Assembly (NCBI GenBank): GCA_900320565.1
Contig: ONSR01000001.1
Location: 1-64,000 of the forward strand
DNA length: 64,000 nt
Direction: 5' to 3'
Source of the DNA: an uncultured Prevotellaceae bacterium
Lineage (GTDB): Bacteria; Bacteroidota; Bacteroidia; Bacteroidales; Bacteroidaceae
Below are positions 34,282 to 44,422 of the stretch, one piece after another. Numbering within the stretch: position 1 is the stretch's first letter; every line of letters starts with the position of its first letter. The notes under the pieces were generated by a model. That model was not told where the DNA came from. It did no database searches and saw nothing but the letters and a program-made list of their open reading frames with translations. Position numbers and translations under genes: made by a program.

Positions 34282-37200
34282 TCACTTCCACAGGACCTTT
34301 CTGCCGCCATGAATGTAGAGTCCTTTCTTGACAGGCACGCCATAGAGTTTACGACCCTCAAGATCATACCATGAGTCGTCGGATTCCTTCATGCCATTCA
34401 TGTCGTTAATGCCTGTCGGGTCTTCCTCGGCAAAGGTCATAACAAACTGCTTGACACCATTGGACGACATATTGAAGCCATTGAGGTCGAAATATGCTCG
34501 CATGGCACCAATGCTGGCACCAGCCAAAGGATAGTAGAACTTATTCTCTGCGCCAACGAACAGAACGCTTGCATTTTCTGATGTATAGGCAATATTATCA
34601 TAGGTTCCCTTGAAGATAATGGATGCATTACTCGTTGAACCGACAACATCGCATGCTATATTGTTCATTGTGCCATCAAGAACAACACCACGGAAAACAG
34701 GACTGACAATGTTATCGCTGGATGCAGCCCATTTAATAATGTATGGCTTACCTGCCTCGATAGCCCCCAGAGTACCTTCTTCCGTGAAGTTCATTATCAC
34801 AGTCTTATCACTTTGAATAACGTTGTTAAGCGTACGGATATCGGCACCTGCAAGAGGAGAGCTGGCGATCTGAGCCTCATTCAATGCAAATGGCAGGCAG
34901 AGTGTATTCCAGCTATTGTCCTTATATAGTGTCCTGCCTTGAAGAGTGACATCATACCTTCCTCCATTCGTGGCAGCTGTACTTATGGCATCAGTATTGC
35001 TGCTACCGTTGGCAAGCATCAATACATTATTTGTGGTGAAGCTTTCCACATTCGACCATTCTGCCTCGCCCTTAACACGAACGAAATACGTTGTTCCGGG
35101 CTCAAGGTCAGTGAAAGTATAGTCTGTACCATTGACAGCTGTCGTGGAGACGATAGAAGAGCCTACAACCTTTGTACCACTAATGACGATATCCTTAATG
35201 CCAACGCCCATAGAGGTAGAAGTCGAGGTGGAGCTGATTCGAATCTGGACAGAAGAATAACCCGCAGCTGCCGAAATATCCAAAGTACGTTGTGACATGG
35301 TTGTATTTGTGGCAGAAAGCGTGCCAGGGATTTCTGTCCAAGTGTTGCCATTGTCGGTAGAGTAACTTATCGTTACGCTGGGATTATCTGTACCTCCATA
35401 GGTTCGCATATAGAAGGACAGAGTGAGGTCATCGAAATTAGATGCGTCAAATGTTTCTGTTATAACATTATGACCCTTGAACAGGACGAGATAAGACTTA
35501 GACTTATCGGTGCTGATATTATAAGTCCAACCTGCAGGAGCAGTATTGCTGGATGCTGCATTCTCCAAAATCGTTACGGAAGTGCCAGGATTGCCAACCG
35601 TAAACAAGTTGTCCGTAGCAAGTTGGAGGGTATATTCTGTCACGCCATCGCAAGGAGTCCAAGAGACAGGAGCCGTAGCAGATGTGATGTCTGTTTCACT
35701 AACAGCCAGCGTCGGCACTGTGACAGGAGGATTAGCTACGTTCACAACAATGCTCGCATCGGCACTGCCCAAAGCGTTGGTTGCTCTGAATGTAAAGTTG
35801 TAGGTGCCCGTAGCAGAAGGCGTAAAGAGGAACCTGCCATTAGTAGCATCGAACGTAGCATCATCCGAATCGGAAGAAACCATTGATAGTGTCGGGGTCG
35901 GTGCACCGGAAACATAGCTACCAGTGACAAGTTCAAAGCCTTCACCTACATATATATTATATGTTTCTTCAGGGAATGCAGACCATACTGGAGCGGAGTT
36001 ACCTGCAACTGTAGTGACAGAGACGACATCAGACCATTTGCTTGTGTCATCGCTGTTAATAGCCCGCACACGAATAGAATATTCCGTGTTTGGCATAAGT
36101 CCTGTGATATTGGCACTGGTGGCATTGACGGTTGTGTTTTGCCATCCTGTAACGTATTCGCCAACTTCTACCACTGGACCAAAGACGACCACATCATCAA
36201 GCGCACAGTTAACAGACTTCGTAAAGTCGAAACGAAGTTGCGATGTGCCAGACGGCAGTTCTACTTCGTAAGTATTTCCGCCTTGAGCAATGCTGACCGT
36301 CGTAATGACGGTCCAAGTTCCACTTACCAGACCGGATATCTTGAATGTGCTGCCTGAACCATTATTGCCAAGTGCCCAGAACTGAAGCTTAACACCGGAA
36401 CCAAAGTCGGGCGAGATAGCATAGTCGCCTGTCCCGTCGAACTTAATAGCAGGAGTTGCATTGCCATAATAACCAGAGCCGGTATATGTACCAGTGCCGC
36501 TAAGCGTCCAACCACTTGTGGAAGAGAAGTCGGCTTCGAGCACGGGGGCGCCATTGGAACTTTCAAACGATGTGCCCTTTATGACATCAACCTGATATGC
36601 GTCAGCACCTTCAACAGCTGTCCATGATGCCTTGAATGAAACGGGAGTAACATCAGATACAGCAAGGTCCTGAGGTGCAGATAGAGCCGAGCGCGGATAT
36701 AAGGCAATGGCTGGGTCACCAAGGAAGTTCAAACCAAACTGTATCCAGCGTTCACAATCATATTCTGAGCATTGTGAAATCATGTCGGCCTTGGACATTG
36801 CAAATGCCTTGCCAAGTGTCCTGTTTTCGTTAATTGCGTCAGATTCGTAAAGACGTTTGTAGAACTTATACGCATAAACAGTTGACGGACCGCCGTCTGA
36901 ATTGTTGCTGGCGGTACACTGTGTGTAGTAACCATCCGAATCCGTATCATCGGGATCTGAATCCAAATAGTCAGGAGTACCCCAGCCATAGCGGGCACAA
37001 CCCATGTGAACAAGTGAGCCACCATTGGCGTTACGGATGAATGCTTCACCCAGACAGGGTTCGGACGTATAGGTATATTGGTCGCTTGTGCCGTAATCAG
37101 GGGTTATGGTGCCTGTGCCGCTGTAGCCGTCCTGGTCGAAGGCACCTGTGAGACAAGCGTCGGTATAGACAAAGGCAATGAGATTCGTTTGAGCAGCTGC

Positions 37201-38757
37201 CTGAGTCGTTGAGTAATCGGCAGAGGTCTCCATGCCCCATCCCTGTGGATAGCCGTGACCCGAGAACATCAGGTGTGTATAGCCGTTGTTCAACCAACTC
37301 TTGAGGTTGTTTGCAGAGAGGGCTTTGTCGCCGCTGGTTGAGGTATCCCATGAGGTGATGGCATCGCAAGCCAGATTCACTGTCCTGCTTGCGGAGTTCT
37401 CTGCGTTATCCCAATAAGGCTTGATGCCATCTCGATAAAGACGGCGAAGCCACATCTCGGAATCGGAAACATAGCCGTGTGTGGAAGCGCGGAAGCCTAC
37501 GTGTCCGTCGCCTGTCACATCGTCGCTGGGACGTTTGTTGCTGTAATAACGACACCATGCAGCGGGACCTCCCAAGATAATAGAATTGCGTGTATAGGTA
37601 AGGTCTGCTTCGAATGCCTTTACCTTAGCCAGATATGCGTTGAACTGGGCAGCGGTACGAACGGGGATACGTCCCACGATAACATCCGGAGCCATATCCA
37701 CATTGGCTGCCTTTACACCGAAGTCTGAGTTGCCGCTGGCTTTCCATGTACCCGTAAGGTCGGAATAATAGAGGTCAGTTGGCATACGCTTTTCCTCTGT
37801 TTCTTGTGCATAACAATATGTATCACGGTCTGGAACGACGGTATCATCGCCGCCAAGGACGACATAGGTAGTTCCGTGATTCGACACATAGTCGCTAATG
37901 CAGTTACGAATCTTCATCTGAACATCATCGCCGCTATAGTTGGATGAGATGCTCTCCTTGGTTACGACGAGGGTGCTGTAGCCTCCGCCAATGGCCGAAG
38001 AACGATAGGTGGCCAGGTTCTGGAAGGCAGAAGAGAGGCTGGAACTGGTGATGATGAGATAATCGACTGTGTTTGCGTCGCGCTTGTTGCTGCGAGGAGC
38101 GGATGAAGGTGCAGCAGGATTTACTACAAGAGCGTTGACCATATCGCTGACCATACTATTGCGCATGCCTTTGCTGCCACGAGGCGCGGATGGGGCTGTG
38201 TATGAAACGCTTACAGTAACATTGGGACGATAGTAGAGAGCCTTCTCCGAACCGACATAAACAAGCGGGTTCACACGAACGGATACAAAGGTGGAACCTT
38301 GCATCTCATGCAGTCCCTCGAAGGTTGCGGCAGCCATTGGCCAGGGACTGGCTGAGGCATAAGCAGCAGGATCGGGTTGTGTAAAGGGAGGCTGAACCTT
38401 GCTCTTTGGAGCGAGACGTTGAACGGGCCAAGGAGTTACGTCTGAGGCAAGAAGTTCCAGAGCGCCTGTGGCTGTGACGGAGACGTTGGTTGCTCCGTCT
38501 GGGAGAAGGATATTCACGAATTTAGCCGGTATGGCTGGCGCACCTATTGCATCGCGTGTATCCGAACCATCAGCGAGAGATATGATTGTGTATTCGCGGT
38601 TGGGGGTGAGGGTAAAATCCGAGGAATTGAACTTGAAATCCCAGTTTAAGTCGGAGGCAAAAACAGCCTGAAATGAAGTAACTAACGTTAATAAAAGAAT
38701 TGCTACGAGCTTTGCGCAACGCTGTCCAAGCATAACTAAATAGTTTTTGAATTTCAT
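34282..38757 (-). CDS. Gingipain-type (C25) cysteine protease with C-terminal secretion tail
   Basis: 1,491 residues with a signal peptide. After a propeptide, the C25 caspase-like domain (about 225-700) carries His501 in FSGHGYPQGWG and Cys535 in YTDACLTGAFD. Fibronectin III repeats (WTAVEGADAYQVDV, TGLMPNTEYSIRVRA), a jelly-roll-like insert and a cadherin/Ig-like module follow. Near residue 1,310 is a module with WNTLCLPFAL and GKPYIIKW that also occurs in both C10 proteases. The end (YDLEGRKLYGVPVKKGLYIH) resembles T9SS sorting tails. It is likely secreted and cell-surface attached. The activating specificity (Arg or Lys) cannot be told. A TACCTTTG box on the minus strand (38831-38824) may be the promoter. 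Confidence 0.88.
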   Translation of the reverse strand: MKFKNYLVMLGQRCAKLVAILLLTLVTSFQAVFASDLNWDFKFNSSDFTLTPNREYTIISLADGSDTRDAIGAPAIPAKFVNILLPDGATNVSVTATGALELLASDVTPWPVQRLAPKSKVQPPFTQPDPAAYASASPWPMAAATFEGLHEMQGSTFVSVRVNPLVYVGSEKALYYRPNVTVSVSYTAPSAPRGSKGMRNSMVSDMVNALVVNPAAPSSAPRSNKRDANTVDYLIITSSSLSSAFQNLATYRSSAIGGGYSTLVVTKESISSNYSGDDVQMKIRNCISDYVSNHGTTYVVLGGDDTVVPDRDTYCYAQETEEKRMPTDLYYSDLTGTWKASGNSDFGVKAANVDMAPDVIVGRIPVRTAAQFNAYLAKVKAFEADLTYTRNSIILGGPAAWCRYYSNKRPSDDVTGDGHVGFRASTHGYVSDSEMWLRRLYRDGIKPYWDNAENSASRTVNLACDAITSWDTSTSGDKALSANNLKSWLNNGYTHLMFSGHGYPQGWGMETSADYSTTQAAAQTNLIAFVYTDACLTGAFDQDGYSGTGTITPDYGTSDQYTYTSEPCLGEAFIRNANGGSLVHMGCARYGWGTPDYLDSDPDDTDSDGYYTQCTASNNSDGGPSTVYAYKFYKRLYESDAINENRTLGKAFAMSKADMISQCSEYDCERWIQFGLNFLGDPAIALYPRSALSAPQDLAVSDVTPVSFKASWTAVEGADAYQVDVIKGTSFESSNGAPVLEADFSSTSGWTLSGTGTYTGSGYYGNATPAIKFDGTGDYAISPDFGSGVKLQFWALGNNGSGSTFKISGLVSGTWTVITTVSIAQGGNTYEVELPSGTSQLRFDFTKSVNCALDDVVVFGPVVEVGEYVTGWQNTTVNATSANITGLMPNTEYSIRVRAINSDDTSKWSDVVSVTTVAGNSAPVWSAFPEETYNIYVGEGFELVTGSYVSGAPTPTLSMVSSDSDDATFDATNGRFLFTPSATGTYNFTFRATNALGSADASIVVNVANPPVTVPTLAVSETDITSATAPVSWTPCDGVTEYTLQLATDNLFTVGNPGTSVTILENAASSNTAPAGWTYNISTDKSKSYLVLFKGHNVITETFDASNFDDLTLSFYMRTYGGTDNPSVTISYSTDNGNTWTEIPGTLSATNTTMSQRTLDISAAAGYSSVQIRISSTSTSTSMGVGIKDIVISGTKVVGSSIVSTTAVNGTDYTFTDLEPGTTYFVRVKGEAEWSNVESFTTNNVLMLANGSSNTDAISTAATNGGRYDVTLQGRTLYKDNSWNTLCLPFALNEAQIASSPLAGADIRTLNNVIQSDKTVIMNFTEEGTLGAIEAGKPYIIKWAASSDNIVSPVFRGVVLDGTMNNIACDVVGSTSNASIIFKGTYDNIAYTSENASVLFVGAENKFYYPLAGASIGAMRAYFDLNGFNMSSNGVKQFVMTFAEEDPTGINDMNGMKESDDSWYDLEGRKLYGVPVKKGLYIHGGRKVLWK

Positions 38758-39140
38758 GATATTACATGTTCTATAATTTTGTTTTCAAAAGGGAATAATA
38801 CATTGTTTATTTACAAACGGCTGCAAAGGTACAAAATAAAGTTGGAAGTTAACAGTTGAATGTTGAAAGATTTTTGTTAACTGAGTAAAAATTGTGTTTT
38901 TCTGAGGATAATCTTGTTTGACTGAGCAAAGGGCCTGTGCGACATACAGACTGACGTTTTGCTGCAAAACACGGGCTTTTACTTTCTTTTGATTTTAGGC
39001 CAACGCGCAAAAATCGCCGAAATTGCCTCCGACCATAGTTAGAGTCATTTTTTCAAAGAAATGCGCTTAAATCGAATCTATACTGAAAATCAAGACGTTA
39101 CAAAACGGCAGAGCAAACAAATTACGAAGGATTGACATCT

Positions 39141-39306
39141 CCATATGGCAAAATCAGGGATTTTAACGTAATTTTTGACGAAATTCGACACGTTTTCTCG
39201 CCCAAAGAATGCAGCCGAGTTTTTCAACTCAACGTAGGGGAATTGCAAACGCACCATAGGGCGTTGAGTAACGCCCTATAGGGAATTGGCAAATTCGACG
39301 TATTTT
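39141..39306. repeat. 22-bp-period array I with mixed cores
   Basis: Lies in the 826-base gene-free gap 38758-39583 between divergent genes. In one 22-base phase the cores are CCATATGGCAAA (39141), TTAACGTAATTT (39163), TCGACACGTTTT (39185), GAATGCAGCCGA-like (39207), TCAACGTAGGGG (39229), GCACCATAGGGC (39251), GCCCTATAGGGA (39273) and TCGACGTATTTT (39295). Spacers include TTGACGAAAT, GTTTTTCAAC, AATTGCAAAC, GTTGAGTAAC and ATTGGCAAAT. The rest of the gap is AT-rich with no gene seen. Confidence 0.75.
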
Positions 39307-39552
39307 GCGGCCCTTTTCGCCACCTTGAAAAGTGACACATTGAAAGCTGAATCAGCGAATTAACTGACATATTGTTATTTGCATTATTCCGAGCAACAGT
39401 TTCGACATACAATCAAAACGGGAATGACATAATAGTTTTATTTGCTTCTTCATTCACATCCTGAGTCGTCAAAACAGGTGGCTAAAAATGTATTTTTATG
39501 CAAAAAGCACAAAAACTATTAATTATATTTAGGTATTTTAAATAGAAAGATG

Positions 39553-39560
39553 TATCTTTG
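39553..39560 (+). promoter_or_regulatory. Promoter -7 box of the rseC-rnf operon
   Basis: TATCTTTG 24 bases before the rseC start; TTTA at 39528-39531, 21 bases upstream, is a weak -33 box. Confidence 0.7.
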
Positions 39561-39583
39561 CATGATTTTGACGAAGTAATTGA

Positions 39584-40000
39584 ATGAGTAAGGCAGAAAC
39601 GATTCGGCACGAAGGCATCATAGAAAGCTTGGGAGCGGAAGGTTGCACAGTTCGCATCCTGCAGGCTTCCGCTTGCAGTAGTTGCAGTGCCCGTCAGCTT
39701 TGCCGCAGCAGCGAAAGCAAGGAGAAACTCGTGGAAGTCAGGGGGCACTACCCTACTCTGCACGTGGGCGACTGCGTCACGCTTGTCGGTTCCGTTCGGC
39801 AAGGGCTGCGAGCAAGCGTTCTGGCTTACGTCGTACCGCTCATCATCATGCTCGTCGTCCTCTTTCTCGTCACCCATCATTACGGAGAAAAGCTGGGTGC
39901 TTTGGCCGCTTTGCTGGCTCTGGCTCTCTATTACGGCGTGCTTTTCCTGCTGAAAGACAAGCTGGCGGGGCAGTTCTCGTTTAGAATCGAAAACAATTAA
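39584..40000 (+). CDS. rseC: RseC/MucC-like SoxR-reducing family protein
   Basis: 138 residues. The N-terminal half has a Cys cluster (ACSSCSARQLC) typical of RseC proteins; two membrane helices (about 77-97 and 103-123) follow. In proteobacteria RseC works with Rnf-like proteins to keep SoxR reduced, and in Bacteroidetes the gene commonly heads the rnf operon, as here, 20 bases before rnfB. Its precise role in this lineage is not established. Confidence 0.85.
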   Translation: MSKAETIRHEGIIESLGAEGCTVRILQASACSSCSARQLCRSSESKEKLVEVRGHYPTLHVGDCVTLVGSVRQGLRASVLAYVVPLIIMLVVLFLVTHHYGEKLGALAALLALALYYGVLFLLKDKLAGQFSFRIENN

Positions 40001-40020
40001 ACAAAAACAAAATAAACGTT

Positions 40021-40911
40021 ATGAATGTAATTCTGATTGCAGTATGTGTGCTGGGACTCATCGGACTCGCCTCTGCGGTGATTCTCTTTGTAGTCTCTCA
40101 CAAGTTTGCTGTGCATGAAGATCCACGCATTGCACAGGTGGGAGAAGTCCTGCCTCAGGCCAATTGCGGTGGATGCGGCTATCCTGGTTGTTCAGGCTTT
40201 GCCGCTGCTTGCGTAAAGGCTGCCGACGGTGGCAGTCTGGAGGGCAAGCTCTGTCCTGTAGGTGGTCAGCCTGTCATGGAACAGGTGGCCAGCATCCTTG
40301 GTTTGGCAGTCGAGGCTGCTGCACCGAAAGTGGCTGTCGTTCGTTGTAACGGCACTTGCGAGAATCGTCCTCGACAGGCACAGTTCGATGGAGCCAGGAG
40401 TTGTCGCGTCCAGCAGATGACTGGTATGGGCGAGACTGGCTGCGCCTATGGTTGCCTGGGATGCGGTGATTGCGTTGCCAAGTGTCAGTTCGACGCGCTC
40501 CACATGAACCCTGAGACTGGTCTGCCCGAGGTAGATGAAGAGAAGTGTACGGCTTGCGGCGCTTGCGCAAAAGCTTGCCCGCGAGGCATCATCGAGATTC
40601 GTCTGAAAGGTCCGAAAGGCCGTCGCGTCGTCGTTCTCTGCAACAACAAAGACAAGGGAGCCATCGCCAACAAGGCTTGCAAGGCTTCCTGCATCGGTTG
40701 CGGCAAGTGCGTAAAGACCTGCGAGAAGTTCGAGGCAATCACGCTCGAGAACAACCTCGCCTACATCGATGCCGAGAAGTGCAAGATGTGCCGCAAGTGC
40801 GAGGAAGCTTGTCCGAAGGGAGCAATCCACGGCTTCAACTTCCCGCCTAAGAAAGAGAAGCCTGCAACGGCAGAACCACAAGTAGAACCAGAAAAGGAAA
40901 AGCAGATATGA
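40021..40911 (+). CDS. rnfB: Rnf complex ferredoxin-type subunit RnfB
   Basis: 296 residues. An N-terminal membrane anchor (about 4-27) precedes the 4Fe-4S loop CGGCGYPGCSGF and a run of further cluster motifs: CLGCGDCVAKC, CTACGACAKACPRG, CIGCGKCVKTC and CKMCRKCEEACPKG. RnfB accepts electrons from reduced ferredoxin and passes them into the complex. The C-terminal Lys/Glu/Pro tail is low complexity. Its stop overlaps the rnfC start by 4 bases. Confidence 0.95.
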   Translation: MNVILIAVCVLGLIGLASAVILFVVSHKFAVHEDPRIAQVGEVLPQANCGGCGYPGCSGFAAACVKAADGGSLEGKLCPVGGQPVMEQVASILGLAVEAAAPKVAVVRCNGTCENRPRQAQFDGARSCRVQQMTGMGETGCAYGCLGCGDCVAKCQFDALHMNPETGLPEVDEEKCTACGACAKACPRGIIEIRLKGPKGRRVVVLCNNKDKGAIANKACKASCIGCGKCVKTCEKFEAITLENNLAYIDAEKCKMCRKCEEACPKGAIHGFNFPPKKEKPATAEPQVEPEKEKQI

Positions 40912-42254
40912 AGACATTTAAGATAGGCGGTGTTCATCCCGCAGAGAACAAGCTGTCTGCTGCGAGTCCCATTCGCGAGGCGGCTCTTCCAAAACAGGCA
41001 GTCTTTAGCATGTTCCAGCATATCGGAGCTCCTGCAAAGCCCGTCGTTCAGAAAGGCGACGAGGTGAAGGTCGGCACTTTGCTGGCAGAAGCAGGAGGGT
41101 TCGTAAGCGCCCCCATCCACAGCAGCGTTAGCGGAAAGGTATCGAAGGTTGACGTAGCCCTCGATGCCAGCGGCACACGTCGCATGGCAGTTTATGTAGA
41201 TGTAGAAGGCGACGAGTGGGAAGAGAGCATCGACAGAAGCACGACTCTCGTTAAGCTAAGCGATCGTCCCGACCTCGACAGCAAGACAATCGTCGAAAAG
41301 ATAAAGAATGCAGGCATCGTCGGCATGGGCGGTGCAACCTTCCCCTGCCACGTTAAGCTCTCGCCTCCTCCTGGTTGCAAAGCAGAATGCGTCATCATCA
41401 ATGCCGTAGAGTGCGAGCCTTACTTAACTGCCGACCATCGTCTTATGCTCGAGCATCCCGAGGAGATTCTCGTAGGATTGCAGCTCATCATGAAGGCTGT
41501 GGATGTGCAGAAGGGTTACATCGGCATCGAGAACAACAAGCCTGACGCAATTGCCCTGATGACAGAGAAGGCAAAGAACTACGAAGGCATCGAGGTTGTA
41601 CCCCTTAAGGTCAAGTATCCACAAGGCGGCGAGAAGCAGCTCATCGATGCAGTCATCGGCCGTCAAGTACCTGCACCTCCAGCCATTCCCATCAATGTAG
41701 GGGCAGTCGTGCAGAACGTCGGCACAGCTTTCGCCATCTATCAGGCAGTCATGAAGAACAAGCCACTGATTGACCGCATCATTACAGTTACAGGAAAGAG
41801 CGTCAAGCAGCCAAGCAATCTCCTTGCAAGACTTGGCACGCCTTTCCAACAACTCATTGACGAATGTGGCGGTCTGCCTGAAGATACAGGCAAGATAATT
41901 GGCGGCGGCCCCATGATGGGCAAGGCTCTTTTGAGTCTTGATGTTCCCATGACGAAGGGCTCAAGCGGCCTGCTCATCATGAACGACAAGGAAGCCCGTC
42001 GAACAGAACCCAGTCCTTGCATCCGTTGTGCCAAGTGCGTCAGTGCATGTCCGATGGGATTGGAGCCCTACTTGCTTAGCAAACAGAGCAAACTTGAGGA
42101 TTGGGAAGGCGCAGAGAAGAACGACATTACGAGCTGCATCGAATGCGGCAGTTGCCAGTTCACCTGCCCAAGCCATCGTCCACTCCTCGACATGATTCGC
42201 GTCGGCAAGTCAACCGTCATGGGAATCATTAAGAGCAGAGCAGCTTCCCGATAA
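40908..42254 (+). CDS. rnfC: Rnf complex NADH-binding subunit RnfC
   Basis: 448 residues. The N-terminal barrel-sandwich domain reads GGVHPAENKLSAASPI and GGFVSAPIHSSVSGKV; the Rossmann-type part holds the NADH/FMN region (GMGGATFPCHVKLSPP, INAVECEPYLTADHRLML); two 4Fe-4S motifs follow (CIRCAKCVSACPMGLEP and CIECGSCQFTCPSHRP). RnfC oxidises or reduces NAD(H) at the cytoplasmic face. It overlaps rnfB by 4 bases and is followed by an AATTAAGAATTATG repeat before rnfD. Confidence 0.95.
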   Translation: MKTFKIGGVHPAENKLSAASPIREAALPKQAVFSMFQHIGAPAKPVVQKGDEVKVGTLLAEAGGFVSAPIHSSVSGKVSKVDVALDASGTRRMAVYVDVEGDEWEESIDRSTTLVKLSDRPDLDSKTIVEKIKNAGIVGMGGATFPCHVKLSPPPGCKAECVIINAVECEPYLTADHRLMLEHPEEILVGLQLIMKAVDVQKGYIGIENNKPDAIALMTEKAKNYEGIEVVPLKVKYPQGGEKQLIDAVIGRQVPAPPAIPINVGAVVQNVGTAFAIYQAVMKNKPLIDRIITVTGKSVKQPSNLLARLGTPFQQLIDECGGLPEDTGKIIGGGPMMGKALLSLDVPMTKGSSGLLIMNDKEARRTEPSPCIRCAKCVSACPMGLEPYLLSKQSKLEDWEGAEKNDITSCIECGSCQFTCPSHRPLLDMIRVGKSTVMGIIKSRAASR

Positions 42255-42290
42255 TTATGAATTAAGAATTATGAATTAAGAATTAATACA

Positions 42291-43286
42291 ATGAAACCAA
42301 TTATATCCCTTTCACCTCATGTTCATGGCGGCGACTCTGTCAGCAAGAACATGTATGGTGTCTGCATCGCTTTGGTACCGGCACTGCTTGCCAGCCTTTG
42401 GTTCTTTGGCCTTGGTGCTGCCATCGTGCTTGCCACATCGGTGCTTTCATGTGTCTTCTTCGAATGGGCTATCACGAAGTTCCTGTTGAAGCGACCAGGT
42501 TGTTCAATTTGTGACGGCAGTGCTATCCTGACAGGCTTGCTGCTGGGCTTCAACCTGCCGAGTAACTTGCCAATCTGGCTCATTATCGTTGGCGCACTTG
42601 TCGCCATAGGAATTGGCAAGATGACATTCGGAGGCTTAGGTCAGAACCCGTTCAATCCTGCTTTGGTTGGCCGCGTGTTCCTGCTCATCAGTTTCCCCGT
42701 TCAGATGACTTCCTGGCCGGTTAGTGGTCAACTTACTGCCTATACAGATGCTAAGACGGCAGCTACGCCGCTCTTCATCATGCAGAAAGCCATCACAGAC
42801 GGCGAAGCCTCCGTGCTTAGCCAACTGCCCGATGCCAAAGAGATGCTTATTGGCCAGACGGGAGGCTCCCTTGGTGAAGTCAGCGCATTGCTGCTTCTCT
42901 TGGGTTGTGCTTTCATGCTTTGGAGGAAGATTATCACATGGCACATTCCCGTTAGCATCCTCGGCACGGTTGCTATCTTCTCGGGCATCATGCACATCGT
43001 CAACCCGATATACGCTATGCCACATGTTGTCCTGATGAGCGGTGGCTTGATTCTCGGTGCTTGCTTTATGGCAACAGACTATGTTACCTCGCCTATGACG
43101 AGCAAGGGACAACTCATTTATGGCGTTTGCATCGGCCTGTTGACCGTCATCATCCGTAACTGGGGAGCATATCCCGAAGGTATGTCCTTCGCAATTCTCA
43201 TCATGAACGCCATCACGCCTCTGATTAATACCTATTGCAAGCCAGAGCGTTTCGGCGAAGTCATCAGAAAGGAGGAAAAGAAATGA
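42291..43286 (+). CDS. rnfD: Rnf complex membrane subunit RnfD
   Basis: 331 residues, about nine membrane helices. Homologous to NqrB. The covalent FMN site is Thr159 in DAKTAATPLF, with the flavin phosphoester expected on that Thr. GQNPFNPALVGRVFLL and FMATDYVTSPMTSKGQLIYG are family motifs. It is part of the ion-translocating core. The rnfG start overlaps its stop (ATGA). Confidence 0.94.
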   Translation: MKPIISLSPHVHGGDSVSKNMYGVCIALVPALLASLWFFGLGAAIVLATSVLSCVFFEWAITKFLLKRPGCSICDGSAILTGLLLGFNLPSNLPIWLIIVGALVAIGIGKMTFGGLGQNPFNPALVGRVFLLISFPVQMTSWPVSGQLTAYTDAKTAATPLFIMQKAITDGEASVLSQLPDAKEMLIGQTGGSLGEVSALLLLLGCAFMLWRKIITWHIPVSILGTVAIFSGIMHIVNPIYAMPHVVLMSGGLILGACFMATDYVTSPMTSKGQLIYGVCIGLLTVIIRNWGAYPEGMSFAILIMNAITPLINTYCKPERFGEVIRKEEKK

Positions 43287-43816
43287 AGAAACTTGAATCC
43301 ACTTGGTACAATATGGCTCTCGTGCTGACAGGTATCGCTGTCGTTGCAGGAGCCGCACTTGGTTATGTGAATAGCGTAACTGCTCCGACCATCGAGGCCA
43401 TCAAGGCTCAACAAGAGAAAGAGGCTGAACAGCAAGTCTTGAACGGCCAGGAAGGTACTGCCATCAAAATAACCGACCCGAAAGGATTCGGTGGAGCACT
43501 GACTGTAATGGTCGGCCTTGCTCCTGATGGAAAGATACTTGGCTACAAAGTGCTTGAGTCGAGCGAGACTCCAGGACTTGGTGCTAAGGCTCAAGACTGG
43601 TTCCAGAAAGGTCAGAAGGGCGACATCATCGGCAAGACGGCAGGCAATCTGACCGTCAGCAAAGATGGTGGCGAGGTGGATGCAATCACGGCATCAACCA
43701 TTACCAGCCGTGCCTTCCTGCGTTGCATCAACGAGGCTTACAAGACGCTTTCCGAGAACTCTGATGCTCAAAGCGGTGCAAGTCCGCAAGCAGGCGAACC
43801 TAATAATAATATATAA
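43283..43816 (+). CDS. rnfG: Rnf complex FMN-binding subunit RnfG
   Basis: 177 residues from the ATG at 43283, preceded by AGGAGG, an unusually strong Shine-Dalgarno for this genome. An earlier in-frame start at 43235 lies within rnfD and is unlikely. One membrane anchor (about 9-30) is followed by an extracytoplasmic FMN-binding domain with the attachment Thr139 in DAITASTITSRAF. It carries electrons between subunits. The C-terminus is a short low-complexity tail. Confidence 0.93.
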   Translation: MKKLESTWYNMALVLTGIAVVAGAALGYVNSVTAPTIEAIKAQQEKEAEQQVLNGQEGTAIKITDPKGFGGALTVMVGLAPDGKILGYKVLESSETPGLGAKAQDWFQKGQKGDIIGKTAGNLTVSKDGGEVDAITASTITSRAFLRCINEAYKTLSENSDAQSGASPQAGEPNNNI

Positions 43817-43835
43817 TGTATAGGAGGAAACAGAA

Positions 43836-44420
43836 ATGAATAACATGAAAGTCCTGCTTAACGGCATTATAAAGGAGAACCCCACGTTTGTGCTCCTGTT
43901 GGGCATGTGTCCGACACTTGGCACGACCAGCAGCGCCATAAATGGCATGTCGATGGGCCTCGCCACAATGGCAGTCCTGATCTTCTCCAACCTCATCATA
44001 TCGCTCATCAAGAACCTGATTCCCGACAAGGTGCGCATCCCTTCGTTCATCGTCGTGATTGCCTCTTTGGTAACGATTCTGCAGATGCTCATCAAGGCTT
44101 ATGCGCCCGAGGTGGACAAGAGCCTTGGCCTGTTCATTCCGCTTATTGTGGTGAACTGCATCATCCTGGGCCGTGCAGAAGCCTTTGCAGCCAAGAACGG
44201 TGTGGTGAGCAGCATTTGCGACGGCATCGGAATGGGTATTGGCTTTACCCTCGCTCTGACTCTTTTAGGAGCAGTTCGCGAGTTGCTCGGAACAGGTAAG
44301 GTATTCAACACAACACTCTTCCCTGAGGAATATGGAGCACTTGTCTTCGTGTTGGCACCCGGAGCCTTCATTGCGCTGGGCTATCTCATTGCTATTTTCA
44401 ACAAGATTAAAAAGGCATAA
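43836..44420 (+). CDS. rnfE: Rnf complex membrane subunit RnfE
   Basis: 194 residues with six membrane helices, homologous to NqrD. Typical stretches are ENPTFVLLLGMCPTLGTTSS and IIVLG-like VVNCIILGRAEAFAAKNG, and a cysteine in each half that in the family lies near a membrane iron site. A good AGGAGG ribosome-binding site precedes the ATG by 9 bases. rnfA begins 2 bases after the stop. Confidence 0.94.
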   Translation: MNNMKVLLNGIIKENPTFVLLLGMCPTLGTTSSAINGMSMGLATMAVLIFSNLIISLIKNLIPDKVRIPSFIVVIASLVTILQMLIKAYAPEVDKSLGLFIPLIVVNCIILGRAEAFAAKNGVVSSICDGIGMGIGFTLALTLLGAVRELLGTGKVFNTTLFPEEYGALVFVLAPGAFIALGYLIAIFNKIKKA

Positions 44421-44422
44421 CT

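Noticed and set aside
38758..39583. Small genes in the C25-rseC gap
   Set aside because: Short frames on both strands are AT-rich or made of array units and lack start signals.
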